A DNA stretch of 64,000 bases from Blastomyces gilchristii SLH14081 (taxonomy: Eukaryota; Ascomycota; Eurotiomycetes; Onygenales; Ajellomycetaceae): assembly GCF_000003855.2 (NCBI RefSeq), contig NW_003101658.1, positions 326,388-390,387 of the forward strand. Reading direction: 5' to 3'. Every line of letters begins with the position of its first letter. The first letter of the stretch is position 1. The position numbers and the translations under genes are program-made. Below are positions 46,048 to 58,324 of this stretch, piece by piece. The notes below the pieces were generated by a model. The model was not told the origin of the DNA. It was given only the letters and a program-made list of their open reading frames with translations, and searched no databases.

Positions 46048-46989
46048 TTATATTGTAGCGCTTATAAGGCAGCACCGGGGGGTTTGGCGGGGATGAGGTT
46101 GTGGGTGGGCGGCCGGATATATCAAACCGTTGCTATGCGGGAGTACCAATCGTGGTAGGCGGAAAAAGTTGACTGTGCCTGCGATGTAACAACGAATGAT
46201 TCCGGCGCGAGCAGATCAGTCATCAGCAGCTGCTAAGCGCGAGATACCTGTCAATTGCAAGAATAACCAAAAGAAATGTACTCTGTATTATCTATCATCA
46301 TTCTATCCATTCTCTTCTCCGAGATTTCCTGTGACATTGGAATTTCAAACCAATCACGTGATGTTGTTTAGATAAGCAATATTGGGCGGCGGTTGTCTCC
46401 TAAGTTAAAAAGTATTCCGCCCACATCGCACAATCGTTTTCTTTGTCCATTTCACAGATATACAGAGAAACTCGTTTAATTGTATGAATTTGACTACATC
46501 GTCTATGCATCAATTTGCCTGGCTGTACTTATGAGCTAACAGTTTATTTCGTCAGGGAATTTTACACTGAGGGCTTGCGTACTCACGTGGCAAACATCAG
46601 AACTACAACACCCCTATCATCCCGCTCTCTTGGCACATTCAACGTCATTTATGTTACTGATTAGCCTGGAAATGAGATCTATCAATCTGTGATAGTATAG
46701 GGCCACTCATGTTCTTGGGTTTCTCGTTTGCCAGCGAAGTGTCATTTTCTTCTCTGTTGCTGCTCCTGTGACTAGAGCTTCATGGCATATTGAACTCTTC
46801 ACCCATCCTGCCCATTGCTAATTAGGTTTTTATTCCTATTCTTCATGTGACTCTGTCCTTCTGATCTCACCCTGTTATTCTGTTTTACACTCTAGTTTGA
46901 GGTCGTATATGGACATCATATCAGTACACGTAGCCAGAAACATACCAAACCCCCGATTCTGTGCGGTGTGACATAGGTCTAAGAGAGGG
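46048..46989. promoter_or_regulatory. Divergent promoter region, aminopeptidase P / importin
   Basis: This 0.94 kb gap separates two divergent genes. It carries a perfect TCACGTGA (46354-46361) and a TCACGTGG (46583-46590), both Cbf1-type E-boxes. No gene is seen in it. Confidence 0.5.
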
Positions 46990-49900
46990 ATGATGGCGGG
47001 AATTCATTCAGCTGAACAGGAGAGCCAAGGCCTCATTGATGAGTCACTTCAGGTACGGTTATTAGTCTGTATTCTAATAACATGGTCAGTTATGGTTGAC
47101 GTTTGTCTAGCTTATTCACGTCCTCAATGCTCCTGGAAATGCTGCAATCGCCAAATCTATCCAGGAGAGATTGCAGGCGCTGCAGAAGTCAGAAGCGGGG
47201 TGGGCTATTGCAGATGGTCTTTTGACCAGTGATGATGCTAATGCAAGATTCTTCGGTGCCCTCACCTTGACCGTTAAAATCCATCAGGACTGGTAAGAAT
47301 TCAAGTCACCATTATTTTGTTTTTTTAAGGTCGTTAGCTGACATCATGCTAGGGACCATCTTGGAGAAGAGAAAGCCAAAGATCTTTTAGAACATCTGAC
47401 TAACCTCTTCATCTTAATGGTCTCCAGAAACGAAGGGGCTGTATCTATGAGGAAATTTATGTCAACATTGACTACCTTCTTTTTTAAGCCTGAAGCTCCC
47501 TGGACTCATTGTATACGACATATTGCCATGTCCATGGCTAGTGGGAAATACCTGTCAGAAGATCAATGTGAGCAGGGAAATTTCGAAAAGCTAGCTCTCC
47601 CTTCGCTCAGTTATGAACGGATGCTCCCACTTTTGTCTTTTTCTACCATCCTGGCTGAGGAGTCATCGCGGTATGCTCTGAATGAGTGAGTTCGCAGCAG
47701 TATCCCTTCCTATGGATTCTGATAAATAATCCCTATCCTAACACTGCAAACAGGGATCTCCGAGGGCGTTTAGGTCCCAATCTCAGGGATGCTCTTTATC
47801 TTGTCCAGTTCGTTTTGGAACAAGTATCCACTTTTAAAAGAGATGGAAATCAGCCGTCCCTCTCAGATCAATTAAATAAATTAGCTATCGAAGCAATGAA
47901 ATCTTTAAATGTAAGCATCTTAGCCCCGCGTTACCCTTCTCTGCGGCCGCTACAATATTACTCTAGGCATGGCTCATCGCAATCCGAGGAGACCGCATTT
48001 CTCCTGGCAATCTTACGAAGATGGTCGCCGTACCTTTGAACTATTCTGTTCAGTTCTTAGCAGTACCCGAACTTGCAGAGATGGCAATGGAACTTCTTGC
48101 AGAAATCCTTAATAGCCATGCGAAGTTACTAGGAGTTGAACACCTGACTGCAATACTGCAATTCCTCTCAGGAAACTTCGGGGAAAAGTATGCATTGGCT
48201 CTTTTAAACGCGGATTATGATGAAGACTCCATGCGATTCTTGGATTTATTACTGCGCTATGCAGCGACGGAGCACATACAACTGTTCACTGGCGAATTAA
48301 ACGAACAGAAGCAAAGGATCCTGTTTTTGTTACATACCCTTTTCCGCGGGCCAGGGTTTGTAGAAGTTGACGATAAAGCGAGTTCGCTTCTTTTGGAATA
48401 TTGGACTGAGGCGGCGGATGATATTAGCGATTATATCATGCAGGGTGAAATGAATATTTACTCGACTCGTGTCAAAGGGGAGTTTGTGCAAGTCATCGCG
48501 GACTGTTATGACAAGCTCCGGTATCCTGATCCATCAGTCCTAAAGGAGTGGGATGACGATGATGTGAGGAATTTCAATGGATTCAGACGTGACTTTGCGG
48601 ACTTCCTACTCGCTACTTATCCTCTTCTAGGGTTTGAGTTGATCGAAAAGCTTGTTGAGAGAGCAACTAGTTCGATGAACAGCCAAATATGGGAAGGGTT
48701 TGAAGTAGCAGTATTCTGTCTTGGTTTCTTGGCTGACTCTGTTGTGGAGAGTCCGAATGTGGACAAGCTACTTCATACGATTTTCCATTCCGAAATATTC
48801 AATGGCATTTGTTTCAACCGCATTTCCATTTCTATGAAGCCTCGCCAGACCCTATCTGACATGATTGCGAGGTACACAGCATACTTTGAACGGAACCACG
48901 ATCTTCTCCCGCGAGTTCTTAATTTCCTGTTCAATTCCCTCGATGCTGCGTCATGCGACCAAGCTGCGTCAAAATCCATTTCATTTCTCTGCCAGAACTC
49001 TCGCCAGGCTCTCCCAATGTATGTTGATGATTTTATCAATAAGCTGGACCAACTTCGCTCGAATTCCTCTGTTAATGTTACTACCCTTGAGCGAGTATCC
49101 GAAGGCATTGCAGCAGTTGTGCAAGCGGCGACTCCAAATACAGCCCAGGCAACATCCCTGGTAAAACTGCTAGCGCCCCTCCATCAGCTAGCGGAACAAG
49201 CCAGGCTAGAAGCTCAATCAAACCAGTATGATGAAGCGCTTGAAAAAGGGATCAAAGTAATGCGTTGCACGGCAAGTATCGGGAAGGGGTTTAGGGCTCC
49301 TGATGACGCCGTAATCGATCTAGATGCCGAGGGGCCGAGTGAAAGCACAAATAATTTCTGGGCAAGGGGTGAACTCGGGGGAGCGCCACAAGCATACCTG
49401 ATTCAGATTCTGGACATCTTAATAGGCACATTCCCCACCGATGGTGATATAATCGAAGCTACATGCGACGTTCTGAAGGCCGGATATACAGAACACACGC
49501 CGGGGCCATATGTCCTACCACCTCAAGTCACTATCCGTTTCATTAAGGCTGCCAACGTTACCTCTCCTCGCTTCCCCACAATCATGGGAACCGCCTCTGC
49601 TTTCTTAGCCTCCCACTCTGCGCAACCCTTAGTAGTCCAAAATGAAGCCGCGGAACTAATCGTCCATGTTTACGAACTCATGAGCTTCATGAACACCCAA
49701 CCGGATCAATATGACCCAGAAGTCGCACACAGCTGCATCGATTTCCTCAACCTGATGCTCCCAAAACACAAAGCAGCTTTTTTCAACCTCGTCCACTCAC
49801 CGATACCACAGCACAGCGCTGCAATCCTCACCATCCTCACATTCACCCTGGCAGTGCTGAAACGTCCCGACCCTCTTCCACTCCGCTCTGCTTCTGCATT

Positions 49901-50363
49901 CTGGTCCACCCTATTCTCCCTCACAGATCTGCCACCTGAGCTCCAGCCGGGCCCCGGTAGCTCTACCATAAGACACGCCACTACAGCGGCAGCTAACGGC
50001 GCAATTCCACAACATGCGCCACGCTTTTTCGACACCTGCATATCTTCGCTGGGTAATATACTCATGTACCAGGTATCGGGTCACTGCGCGCGCTCCGACC
50101 TTGACCACCTGTCTGAGGTGGTTAAAAAATTCATATTCCACTATCAGGGCGCGGCGCGTGTGCATTTTGGGGCTGCATTGGCGGAAATGGATGGTGCTCT
50201 TTCGCCAGATGGGGCGGGAGGAGGGGGACGCGTACCGGAGAAGGCAGAGCGAGAAAGATTCTTATCATCGATGCTCTCGCTGAGGGGGTCGAGGGGGACT
50301 AGTCGTGTTGTGAAGGATTACTGGGTAGCGTGTAGGGGGAAGGGCTTTGCATATGCCAGCTAA
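46990..50363 (+). CDS. Importin-beta family receptor, importin-13/Kap122-like
   Basis: Five exons (46990-47052, 47111-47292, 47353-47685, 47754-47910, 47967-50363) give about 1043 residues. The protein is almost wholly helical with HEAT-like hydrophobic patterning. The N-terminal part (IQERLQALQKSEAGWAIADG, DDANARFFGALTLTVKIHQDW) fits an importin-beta N-terminal domain, where the sequence around 'ARFFGALTL' is typical of karyopherins that bind Ran. The middle and C-terminal sequence (LNEQKQRILFLLHTLFRGPG, FLCQNSRQALPMYVDDFI, EYWTEAADDISDYI) is most like the IPO13/Kap122(Pdr6) and Mtr10 branch. Such receptors carry proteins between cytoplasm and nucleus; cargo is not predictable here. Exon 4's end and exon 5's start join as SLN/AWLIAIRGDRISP. 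The end is 395 nt from the convergent PLP synthase stop. The subfamily is less sure than the family. Confidence 0.8.
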
Positions 50364-50758
50364 GGTGGTTGATCTAGTTAGCGACGGCTTGGATTGGTAG
50401 TCAATTTGCATAGTTTAGGTAATTGAATCTGGGTCATGAAGGAAAAATGGCAACGCAAATGCATATTTGCATATCAAATGGATATTTTCCCCTGATTATT
50501 ACTTAGTTAAATTATTTATTTCTTCCGGTTATATTTGTGAAATGATCTTGAATATTGATTTAAGTATATATTTACAGAACACACGGAGCCACCGGATATG
50601 GAGGGAGTGCAACGTCTAAGCCCACCTGCGTACGCAAGGCATATGGTTGAAATATCAAGCATGCGCACCTCGCCAATGCATTCATCATTGGTATCAATCA
50701 TAACAAACTCATCTGGTCACATAGCCAATCCTTCTTTTATTTTCTGCTTCTGCCTTCT

Positions 50759-51985
50759 TTACCATCCTCTCGTCGCCAGTTTTTGTGTCTCTCCCATGTC
50801 CCGCACACTAATGCCAACCATCGCCTCACCAAGCCCCTCGCTCAACTGGCCCAGAACCTTCGCATCCTTATAGTGTGTCACAGCCTGCACAATCGCCTTG
50901 GCCCGCTTCTTTGGGTCACCAGACTTGAAAATTCCTGATCCAACAAATACACCATCACAGCCCAGCTGCATCATCAACGCCGCATCCGCCGGCGTCGCAA
51001 TTCCTCCGGCCGCAAAGTTCACAACGGGCAACCGACCATTCTTCGCGGTCTCCAGCAGCAGCTCATAGGAGCATTCCAACTCGCGGGCGAAGGCGCGCAG
51101 CTCCGCTTCCGCCGCAACAGCGTCGTCGGGGTAGGCTCGCAGGATCGAGCTCGCCTTGGCGATCTGGCTGTTCACGGTACGCATGTGGGAGACGGCCTCG
51201 ACGACGTCGCCTGTGCCCGCCTCACCCTTTGTGCGGATCATGGCAGCACCTTCGGAGATGCGGCGAAGGGCCTCGCCCAGGTTCCGGCAGCCGCAGACGA
51301 AGGGAACTTTGAAGTTGTGCTTGGTTACATGGTAGAGGTGGTCGGCTGGGGTGAGGACTTCGGATTCATCGATGTAATCGACACCGATGGCTTCGAGGAT
51401 CTAGATTAAAGTGGGTTTGTTAGGATAAATTTTATATGTTGATTTATTATATGTTGTGGAGAAATTGGCATACCTGGCACTCGACGAAATGCCCTATCCG
51501 CGCCTTGGCCATAACTGGAATCGTAACAGCCTCCATGATCTCTTTAATCATCGTTGGGTCAGACATGCGCGCCACACCACCCTGGGCACGGATATCTGCT
51601 GGCACCCGCTCCAGCGCCATGACGGCGCATGCGCCTGCTTCCTCGGCGATCCGGGCCTATTAACATGGTTCAAAAAGAGAATTTTGTCAGCAATCCGAGC
51701 TGTCTGATTACTCTTGTTGAGGATTGGGATGGCTCCTCGTAATCGATAACAGCCATGCGAATGGGGCCAGATGGATATCGTCGGCAAAGAAAAAAAAAAA
51801 AAAAAAAAAACAACGCGGGGGTGCAACGTGGGGTCGGGTTCAAAATTTACCTGCTCCGCATTGACGACGTCCATAATCACACCACCCTTCAACATCTGAG
51901 CCAGGCCAGCCTTGACTGTGAAGTCGACGGGCGAGGATGAAGCAGCAGCAGCGGCATCGTTGCCGGTAGAGGTTTCTGGTGCCAT
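50759..51985 (-). CDS. SNZ1: Pyridoxal 5'-phosphate synthase, PdxS/Snz subunit
   Basis: The PdxS/Snz/PyroA subunit builds pyridoxal 5'-phosphate from a pentose phosphate, glyceraldehyde 3-phosphate and ammonia supplied by the glutaminase Sno/PdxT. Three minus-strand exons (51985-51851, 51656-51474, 51400-50759) give 319 residues. The (beta/alpha)8 barrel begins [20 protein letters not shown] (Asp of the active site), continues [17 protein letters not shown] and [14 protein letters not shown] with the Schiff-base lysine (about 96), and has the second lysine (about 164) in [32 protein letters not shown] and [12 protein letters not shown] form the phosphate site. The chosen ATG follows family practice; an in-frame upstream ATG at 52066 would add a 27-residue extension. 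Intron 1 includes a long A-tract (51788-51810 on the plus strand). No partner Sno gene is in the window. A TGAGTCA lies 310 nt upstream. Confidence 0.95.
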
Positions 51986-54900
51986 TGGAATGGGAAAATT
52001 TATGTTGCGCAAAGAAAGGTTATGTATGATATTTGAAGTGGGGTGAGGGGCAGAAATTTTTTTCACTTCAGGCGAGGGGTAAATGTAGGGAGATATGTGC
52101 GATGCGATTGTATGTTGGTTGAATATGGAACTCGCAGAAACTCTGCTGGGGGTCTTGAAGAATATAAAGCGAATACTTGGGTCTTAGAAGGAATGCCGCT
52201 GAGGAATCAGAAGGTCTGAGGAAATATAAGAGCAAAAAGATATTCGGGGCAGAAAGACGAATGAATGACTAGGCTCGGTGAGCGGCGCCGAGTTTGTGAG
52301 TCAGCCAGCGCCCATGTAATGGGAAAGGCGCGCGGGTGCCGAAGGGGCGGAAACGACTAGGAGTTATCGCATGCGGGATATGTTCTGGAAGCCGAATGTG
52401 CTGTACAGCGTAATTTTTACTCTTTATTGCATGATACCGTGACATGTTCTGATCAAAGATTCCTAAATCTTTCCTCCAACCAAATTGCTCGCAGCGGAAG
52501 TGGGCTGATAACATTGAGATAAATATTCGGCGGAAAAAAAGCAGAAAATCAATTAACTGGCTAAACGACAAACCACCAAGTTAGCTGCTTGAGCGGGGTC
52601 CGGCTATCTCCGGCGCAAGCTAATCGGCAAAGAATATAGTTATTTGACAGCTTCAACATGTGCCTGAAGAAAGCAATAACCTAATCTATTTTTCAAATTC
52701 TCTTTTGCGGTTTGCCATTCCCCCACACTCCGGGAAACGAATACCCACCACTCCCTACGCGGGATTTGCAATGCCCGTCCGGCCTCAATCTCTGCAGATC
52801 CCCTTCCGCTGGAATTAATTGAACATATCTTTCATTTCAAATGCTCTCTGAGCCAGGTTGATTTCCCAACAAGCCCTTTAAGAAAGAGAATAGAACCAAA
52901 AAGACAGAGATTCAACAGGCTAGTCCATGTATATGTACAGTACCTTTTTCTGAACACCCGCCGACACACCATATTGACAGAATGACGTCGGTTTCGGCCG
53001 ATAATGTCGGGATTCTAGAGATGTATGGCCTGTGGAGGGTACTAAACTGGGCTCTCTTTGGCGGTATTTCCCGCAACAACTTGTTGATTGGCTCCAGTTT
53101 AGTTAGATTTAGGGGCTGTGTCACTGGTGATCGATCAATCAAACGTTCTATTCTAGGCCGGTAAATCAAATCTAAGCTCTCTCTCAAATGGTCTCGGCGC
53201 CTACATCTATATAGAGTACATCCTGTCACTGTATATAAGAAGTAGAGCAATGTGAATCCCCAAGGTGTTTTCAGCAGGATATGACTCACGACGCCGAAAT
53301 TTGGTAAAATGTGCACTCAGTACCTAATTGCAGCTTTAGGGAGACAAAATAATAGATCCTTCCGAGCGTTCATTGACCATTTTGTCTACAGCATGCATAC
53401 TACAATATGCCAATCGCTTCTTGCATGCCGAGTTGGCGAGAGACACTCATGACCATTGCTTTGTTCGATAGAACATGTGTTGGGAGATAGGGCGGAACAT
53501 CAAATTGCTCCGCTGAACAATTTTCCGATCTAGAAGACATGTAGCAAGCGGTTTCGGATGTCTGCAGTCTGATGTCTCCGTTACATATATGAATCGAAGT
53601 GAATCTCGCCCTGAATCCACCATAATGCCAATTCCTTTTGCGCTATTCTGTTCCATCTCCTTATTCAATTCAATCTCCGGCATCAATGCAGCTTGAAGAT
53701 CAGCGTTTCAACACAACTGGCCAATTTTATCCCTCGGTTGTATTGCGGAACCGGGGCACTTCTGAGCATGGTGTTGCGGCTCAATGTTATCCTTTAATGG
53801 CGATCTAGGCCTTTCAACATTAAGTCCTGTCTCACGACTACCTCTGGGAATACTTGACCTACACAAGCGGACTCAAATAAACCACCATATCCAACTAGAT
53901 TGAATACCATAATTACGGTGGCTTCCGTGAATCCTCCCGCACAGAGTCCACCACAATTAACACGACAGAATAAGCCATATGATCGAATGTTCTAGACAGG
54001 GTATGTATTTCTTCCCAGCACTCAGAAAGTCATTTTCCCTGATCCCACCCTTGCATCCCATTAAATCAGCCTCTCTCCGCCATCATCACCGCGCCATATA
54101 GAAAAACTCCCTATTAAGTGGCTGGAACGGCATTCCTGAACAAACCACGATCGAAGGTGGATCGTAAGTCCGCCAGATCTCAGCCATTGCTCAGTATACC
54201 CCAAGTCAGGTCGGCGGCTAAAGTTGAAAGCAAGTTTTCACTGGCCCGCTGCTATATGTTCCTGATGGACGGGACGGTCGCCGTCCATGTCATTCGCACT
54301 CCGCACAAGTATTGCGTCTATCACCAGCTCCTTTCTATAGTGGTAGGCTCACAGCATTAGGGCATATGTGTGAAGATTCAAGCCATGGCACAGGTTTGAG
54401 AGAGTTGAGGGGTAATTTCCTTAGTTAAATGAAGAGAAGTAAGTGAAGGAGTTTTGTAGCCGAGCGTTCGACTGAGGTTATGCGTTACCATCTATGATGT
54501 GTTGTAGACGCATTGTCAACGAATATAGATTAAATGATACTAGATGCAAGCCACATGGAGACTACTTAAGGATAAAACAAAAAAGATGGTTTAGTGGACG
54601 TACTTGATATCATTTTTCTCTGCTCATGCGGATAACGCGGGGATGAAAATCTGATTAACAGGAGGATTGTAGATCAAAACCTGCAATGCAAGACTAAAAT
54701 GCTAGTTAATAATAAAATATGAATAGCGGAAGAGTCACTCACTGCGTAAATATTTGAAATTTGAGAACAAAGCGCTGTCTCTTACAATGAAATGCCGACT
54801 TGCCATGATGAGTAATTCCCCTCAAATATGGCCTGATAAGAGTAATATCTAATTAACAATTGTGAGCCAGATAAAGTCATAAATACAACTACAGAAAGGT

Positions 54901-55264
54901 GGCGAACCAGTGGAAACGGGGTGGGAATTCACTAAACTCTATTGAGTAAGGCTGCCGTGATTCTAAGATTTAGCGTGAGTTTAAAAAAGCCTAAATGCAC
55001 CTCCGCGCTCGGCCATGACATCAGCGCCGCCTTCCCCTGGTTTCCTTGGAACGCAAAGACAAGACGCCCAACAACGCTCCGAGCTTGGCAAGCGTGGGAC
55101 CTGCATTTAACATCCCATACTCCGTACACCAGCACATATTATTCACCCCTCTTAGGAAAGGAATAACGTTGTCCATTAAACCCAATTGCCAAACAGAACA
55201 CCCCTTACAAATCAAATAAAACCTACCAAATCAACCCGTGAAACACAACCACACAGGAAAAAAG
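51986..55264. other. 3.3 kb intergenic region
   Basis: No supportable gene on either strand; open frames are short and patternless. The end near 52000-52310 is the PLP synthase promoter, holding TGAGTCA at 52297-52303; another TGACTCA lies at 53284-53290. A TACTCCGTA motif lies at 55118-55126, shortly before the FUN14 gene. The piece 54995-55110 is less AT-rich and may be part of the FUN14 promoter. Confidence 0.55.
52297..52303. promoter_or_regulatory. TGAGTCA (Gcn4/Cpc1/CpcA-type site) upstream of PLP synthase
   Basis: A perfect TGAGTCA, the reverse complement of TGACTCA, lies about 312 nt upstream of the PLP synthase ATG. It is the consensus of the cross-pathway-control bZIP factor. Binding is inferred. 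Confidence 0.5.
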
Positions 55265-55880
55265 ATGGCCGCTCCTTTCCTCGCCCGCTTCCTCACCCCC
55301 GCCAGACCGTTCCTCTTCGCCGTTCCCCTCGGCCTCTCCCTCTACACTGCTCTCCCAAGACGACAACCCATCCTTTGCGACTTTGCCGGGCCCTTCACCA
55401 CTACTAGCCATTCGCAATACGGCAGCAGCCCTGTGTCCGAAACAGCAAGCGGGATCCGCAGTCGGAGCGGAATTAGCGAGACAACTGCGAGGCAGATTAG
55501 TTTGGGAAGCGTGCTGGGGTTGGTGGCCGGGCTTGGGTTGAGGATATTTTCGAGGGCGCTCGTATTTGCGCTGGGGGTTATGATTTTGGGGGTGGAGGTA
55601 TGTTTATTAAAATATTGTTTTAATTTATTTTGGTTTCATCCACATGGTTTTGTCTTTATTTGGAGGGCCAATGAATTGATTCTCCTATAATGTCTACTCG
55701 CTAACATGCGGTCTTGGAATCGATCAGTGGGCAGCCTCCAAGGGCTACAATATCGTCCCCACACGCTGGTTGCAGAAACATGTCAAATCCGCGGATGTTC
55801 AGCGGTTTGTGACAGAAAAGGTCCCCTTCAAAGTCAGCTTTGGAACGATGATGATGTTGGCTGCATTTGCGCAATTTTAG
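55265..55880 (+). CDS. FUN14-family mitochondrial membrane protein
   Basis: Two exons (55265-55597, 55728-55880) give 161 residues. The N-terminus MAAPFLARFLTPARPFLFAV is basic and hydrophobic, consistent with mitochondrial targeting. A Ser/Thr-rich segment follows, then the FUN14 core: ISLGSVLGLVAGLGLRIFSR, a hydrophobic helix with small-residue spacing, a second span FALGVMILGVE joined by splicing to WAASKGYNIVPTRW, and a last span FGTMMMLAAFAQF. The gene is convergent with ORC2 (238 nt apart). Family members (yeast Fun14, animal FUNDC1) sit in the mitochondrial outer membrane; the animal protein is a mitophagy receptor, but a clear LC3-binding motif is not obvious here. The function in fungi is not well defined. 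Confidence 0.83.
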
Positions 55881-56118
55881 GAGCTAAAGACAACACCACG
55901 TATTGCGAGATGCTCTTTTTAATGTAGTGGATCTCTCCATCCAATGGAGATAGGCAGCCGCCTGGGTGCTCTGGTCTTCGTTAATTGTATTCATTTTATC
56001 TGTATATTTAAGCTGGGCTCTAGATATAGATAGGGTATTATATGCTTGTGAATATAATCATCTGGAATGGAACGCAAATATAGAAAAATGGGGAAAACAT
56101 ATGATGTGCTATAATATT

Positions 56119-57813
56119 TCAATCAATAATTAAATCTTCCAAAACTCCTTCCATCTCTTCTCTGGAGAGAGGGATTCCAAGCATTTCCACTCCGCTCGCA
56201 TCAGTACGTGACACGATCATTTGATGGTCATAGAACTCCTTCAGCTGCGTACGGAACATCATTTCTGACGAGGAGATGAATTCTTCGGCAGCTTTGTGAA
56301 ATAACGTTCGCCATTCTATGGCTATTTCTTCGCCCGCGTGGACTCCACGGGCTTTCTTTCCGTCTCCGTCACCATTATCCTCGTCTTCGGAAACATGCTG
56401 CTCGCTTAGTAGTGTGAGGATCTCCGTCACCAACAAGCGATATAGTTTGCGAGTATTTTCTGGAAGACTTTTCAGGACAAAGTTGACTCCGTCCTTTCCA
56501 CCAATTCGACGTACTTGACGGCCGAGAAGGTTGTTTACCTCATCAACGACGTTGAGTTCCACGTCATACGATGCGAAGGTTGTGCAGTCGTGGAAAACAA
56601 AATTGAATTGATCTCGATGACTTACATCCCATAGCAACGGGAAATTCGGTGTATCAGCTGTGGCAAGTATATTGACCAGGGGTATGCTGGCAAGCCGTGC
56701 CAGAAGGGCCTGATGAGAAGGACGCCGGAGGGGCGATGCATCTATGGAATTTATAAAGACCATAATTGGTCTTGGGGGTGGATTGGTATTTAGGATGGAT
56801 TGAAGTAGCTCCAAAACCTCTGACGGCTGCGTACCAAGTTTCGAAGGGGTATCAGGCCCAAGGATTGCGTTGATGATAGTCGAAAGAATAGACCGTATCG
56901 TTGTGCTAGACACGTAGCCATTCACAATTACGATCGTTGGTGGATCACTGTGCTGTTGGGACAGCCATTCCGCAAATCGATTCACGAGCCGCCTTTTTGA
57001 ACCATATCCGTATAAACATATATTAAACCCCTCGCTCAGTTCAAATGCCCACTGCGGAAATGAATGTTCATGCAATTCAAGTAAAAACTCTTTTTCCTTT
57101 TGGTGTGGATCCACAAATTTGCTCATCTGCTCGAAATACTCCTCATGCGTCAAAAGCGATAGTTTCGCAAGCGTATTATTAGAAGTTTGAACAGGTCCCG
57201 GTCGATTTTGAAAGAAATATCTTTCGTGGGGTGGGAGATCTCCCTCGGGGGTCGGAGATCGCCGGTTTTTGGCGCCTTTAGGGCGTCCAGCACGGCGCTT
57301 TGGGGTATCTTGAGTCTTTGCAGCGCCGCTTACTTTCGTTGCTAGTCGCTTCTTTGTTTTCTCTTCCTCTTTATCATCCTCGCCCTCGGCCTCAGCATCA
57401 TCGTCGTCGGGTTCCCAGATGGCTTGCGCCAATTGATCTGCTCCATCCCAGTCATCCTCGTCATTGTGTTCTAGAAGTACGCGCGCGCTCTTCCTCTTCG
57501 CTGAGCGATTAGCATTTCTTGCTACGGACGGAGAAACATCCGTCGCTTTTTCCCCCGTGGCCTTTGTAGGGGTTGCGAATAGCGATCTTGACTGGGTCTT
57601 TGGGACTGAAGAATTGTTGGTTGGCGTATTTGGATCGGGGGTAGGTTTTGTTTTGGGCCCATTCCTCGTGGAGTTAGGTTTTCTTGAGGGTGTTTGGGGT
57701 ATGCCTGTGGTGGTGCCGTGAGGGTCTGTGGTCGTCCTTCGCTTTCGCGGTGTGGTGTCAATTGAGTGCTCCTCCTTTGAAGAATCCGGTTGCTTGCGCT
57801 TCATTGTAGTCAT
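56119..57813 (-). CDS. ORC2: Origin recognition complex subunit 2
   Basis: Orc2 is part of the six-subunit complex that marks replication origins in the nucleus. A single uninterrupted exon encodes 564 residues. The first 190 are disordered, basic then acidic, with an AT-hook-like RRAGRPKGAKNRR near residue 175. The Orc2 core follows: NNTLAKLSLLTHEEYFEQMS, FPQWAFELSEGFNICLYGYG and SKRRLVNRFAEWL, with IVIVNGYVSSTTIRSIL and the degenerate Walker B-like PIMVFINSID. This AAA+-like fold lacks a canonical Walker A lysine motif, as is normal for Orc2. The C-terminal winged-helix part ends EGVLEDLIID. It is divergent from argJ across 511 nt and convergent with the FUN14 gene. Confidence 0.95.
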   Translation of the reverse strand: MTTMKRKQPDSSKEEHSIDTTPRKRRTTTDPHGTTTGIPQTPSRKPNSTRNGPKTKPTPDPNTPTNNSSVPKTQSRSLFATPTKATGEKATDVSPSVARNANRSAKRKSARVLLEHNDEDDWDGADQLAQAIWEPDDDDAEAEGEDDKEEEKTKKRLATKVSGAAKTQDTPKRRAGRPKGAKNRRSPTPEGDLPPHERYFFQNRPGPVQTSNNTLAKLSLLTHEEYFEQMSKFVDPHQKEKEFLLELHEHSFPQWAFELSEGFNICLYGYGSKRRLVNRFAEWLSQQHSDPPTIVIVNGYVSSTTIRSILSTIINAILGPDTPSKLGTQPSEVLELLQSILNTNPPPRPIMVFINSIDASPLRRPSHQALLARLASIPLVNILATADTPNFPLLWDVSHRDQFNFVFHDCTTFASYDVELNVVDEVNNLLGRQVRRIGGKDGVNFVLKSLPENTRKLYRLLVTEILTLLSEQHVSEDEDNGDGDGKKARGVHAGEEIAIEWRTLFHKAAEEFISSSEMMFRTQLKEFYDHQMIVSRTDASGVEMLGIPLSREEMEGVLEDLIID

Positions 57814-58324
57814 AGGCCATGGGCTTAGGTGAAAAAGACAACCAGAGATGTTATATAACTACTGAGGCAATGAGCAGAAGATGAACAAGCAAAAGCAAGC
57901 GCGTTGAGCTGGATAAGAACAGCGGAAGCTGTTGATGCAAACTCCGATCTTGGCAACGCGAAAACACGTGATATTTAAAGCAAAAATTCCACTTCAACAT
58001 AGTGAGTCACGATAGGAAGGGAATTATATCAAGGGAAGCCAATTGAGTCCGCTTGCGGTGCTTCTGGTGGTTGTTAAATGCGGGAGAGCTCTTGCGGACT
58101 CGGTTTGGCTTGTCGGAATCCTCTCTACCTGCCATACTCAACCGTTCACTCTGAGATTTCTGCTTCGCTATAGTTACAATAGGTCGAGTAAAATCTACAT
58201 ATTGAGTTCTTGCGCTCTTAGGAAACCTTTTTATATACCGGGAAAGGTTTTGCTGTGACTTGCTAAGTGAGAACCCTATTATTTTTCTTCCCTTTGAACA
58301 GGCGCTGAGCAGAATAGCAGAATC
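57814..58324. promoter_or_regulatory. Divergent promoter region ORC2 / argJ
   Basis: This 511-nt gap contains CACGTGA (57965-57971) and TGAGTCA (58003-58009). The latter lies 316 nt upstream of the argJ ATG and 190 nt upstream of the ORC2 ATG. No gene is present. Confidence 0.55.
58003..58009. promoter_or_regulatory. TGAGTCA (Gcn4/Cpc1/CpcA-type site) upstream of argJ
   Basis: A perfect TGAGTCA, the reverse complement of TGACTCA, sits in the argJ promoter. Arginine-pathway genes are classic targets of cross-pathway control in yeast, Neurospora and Aspergillus. Occupancy is inferred. Confidence 0.6.
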
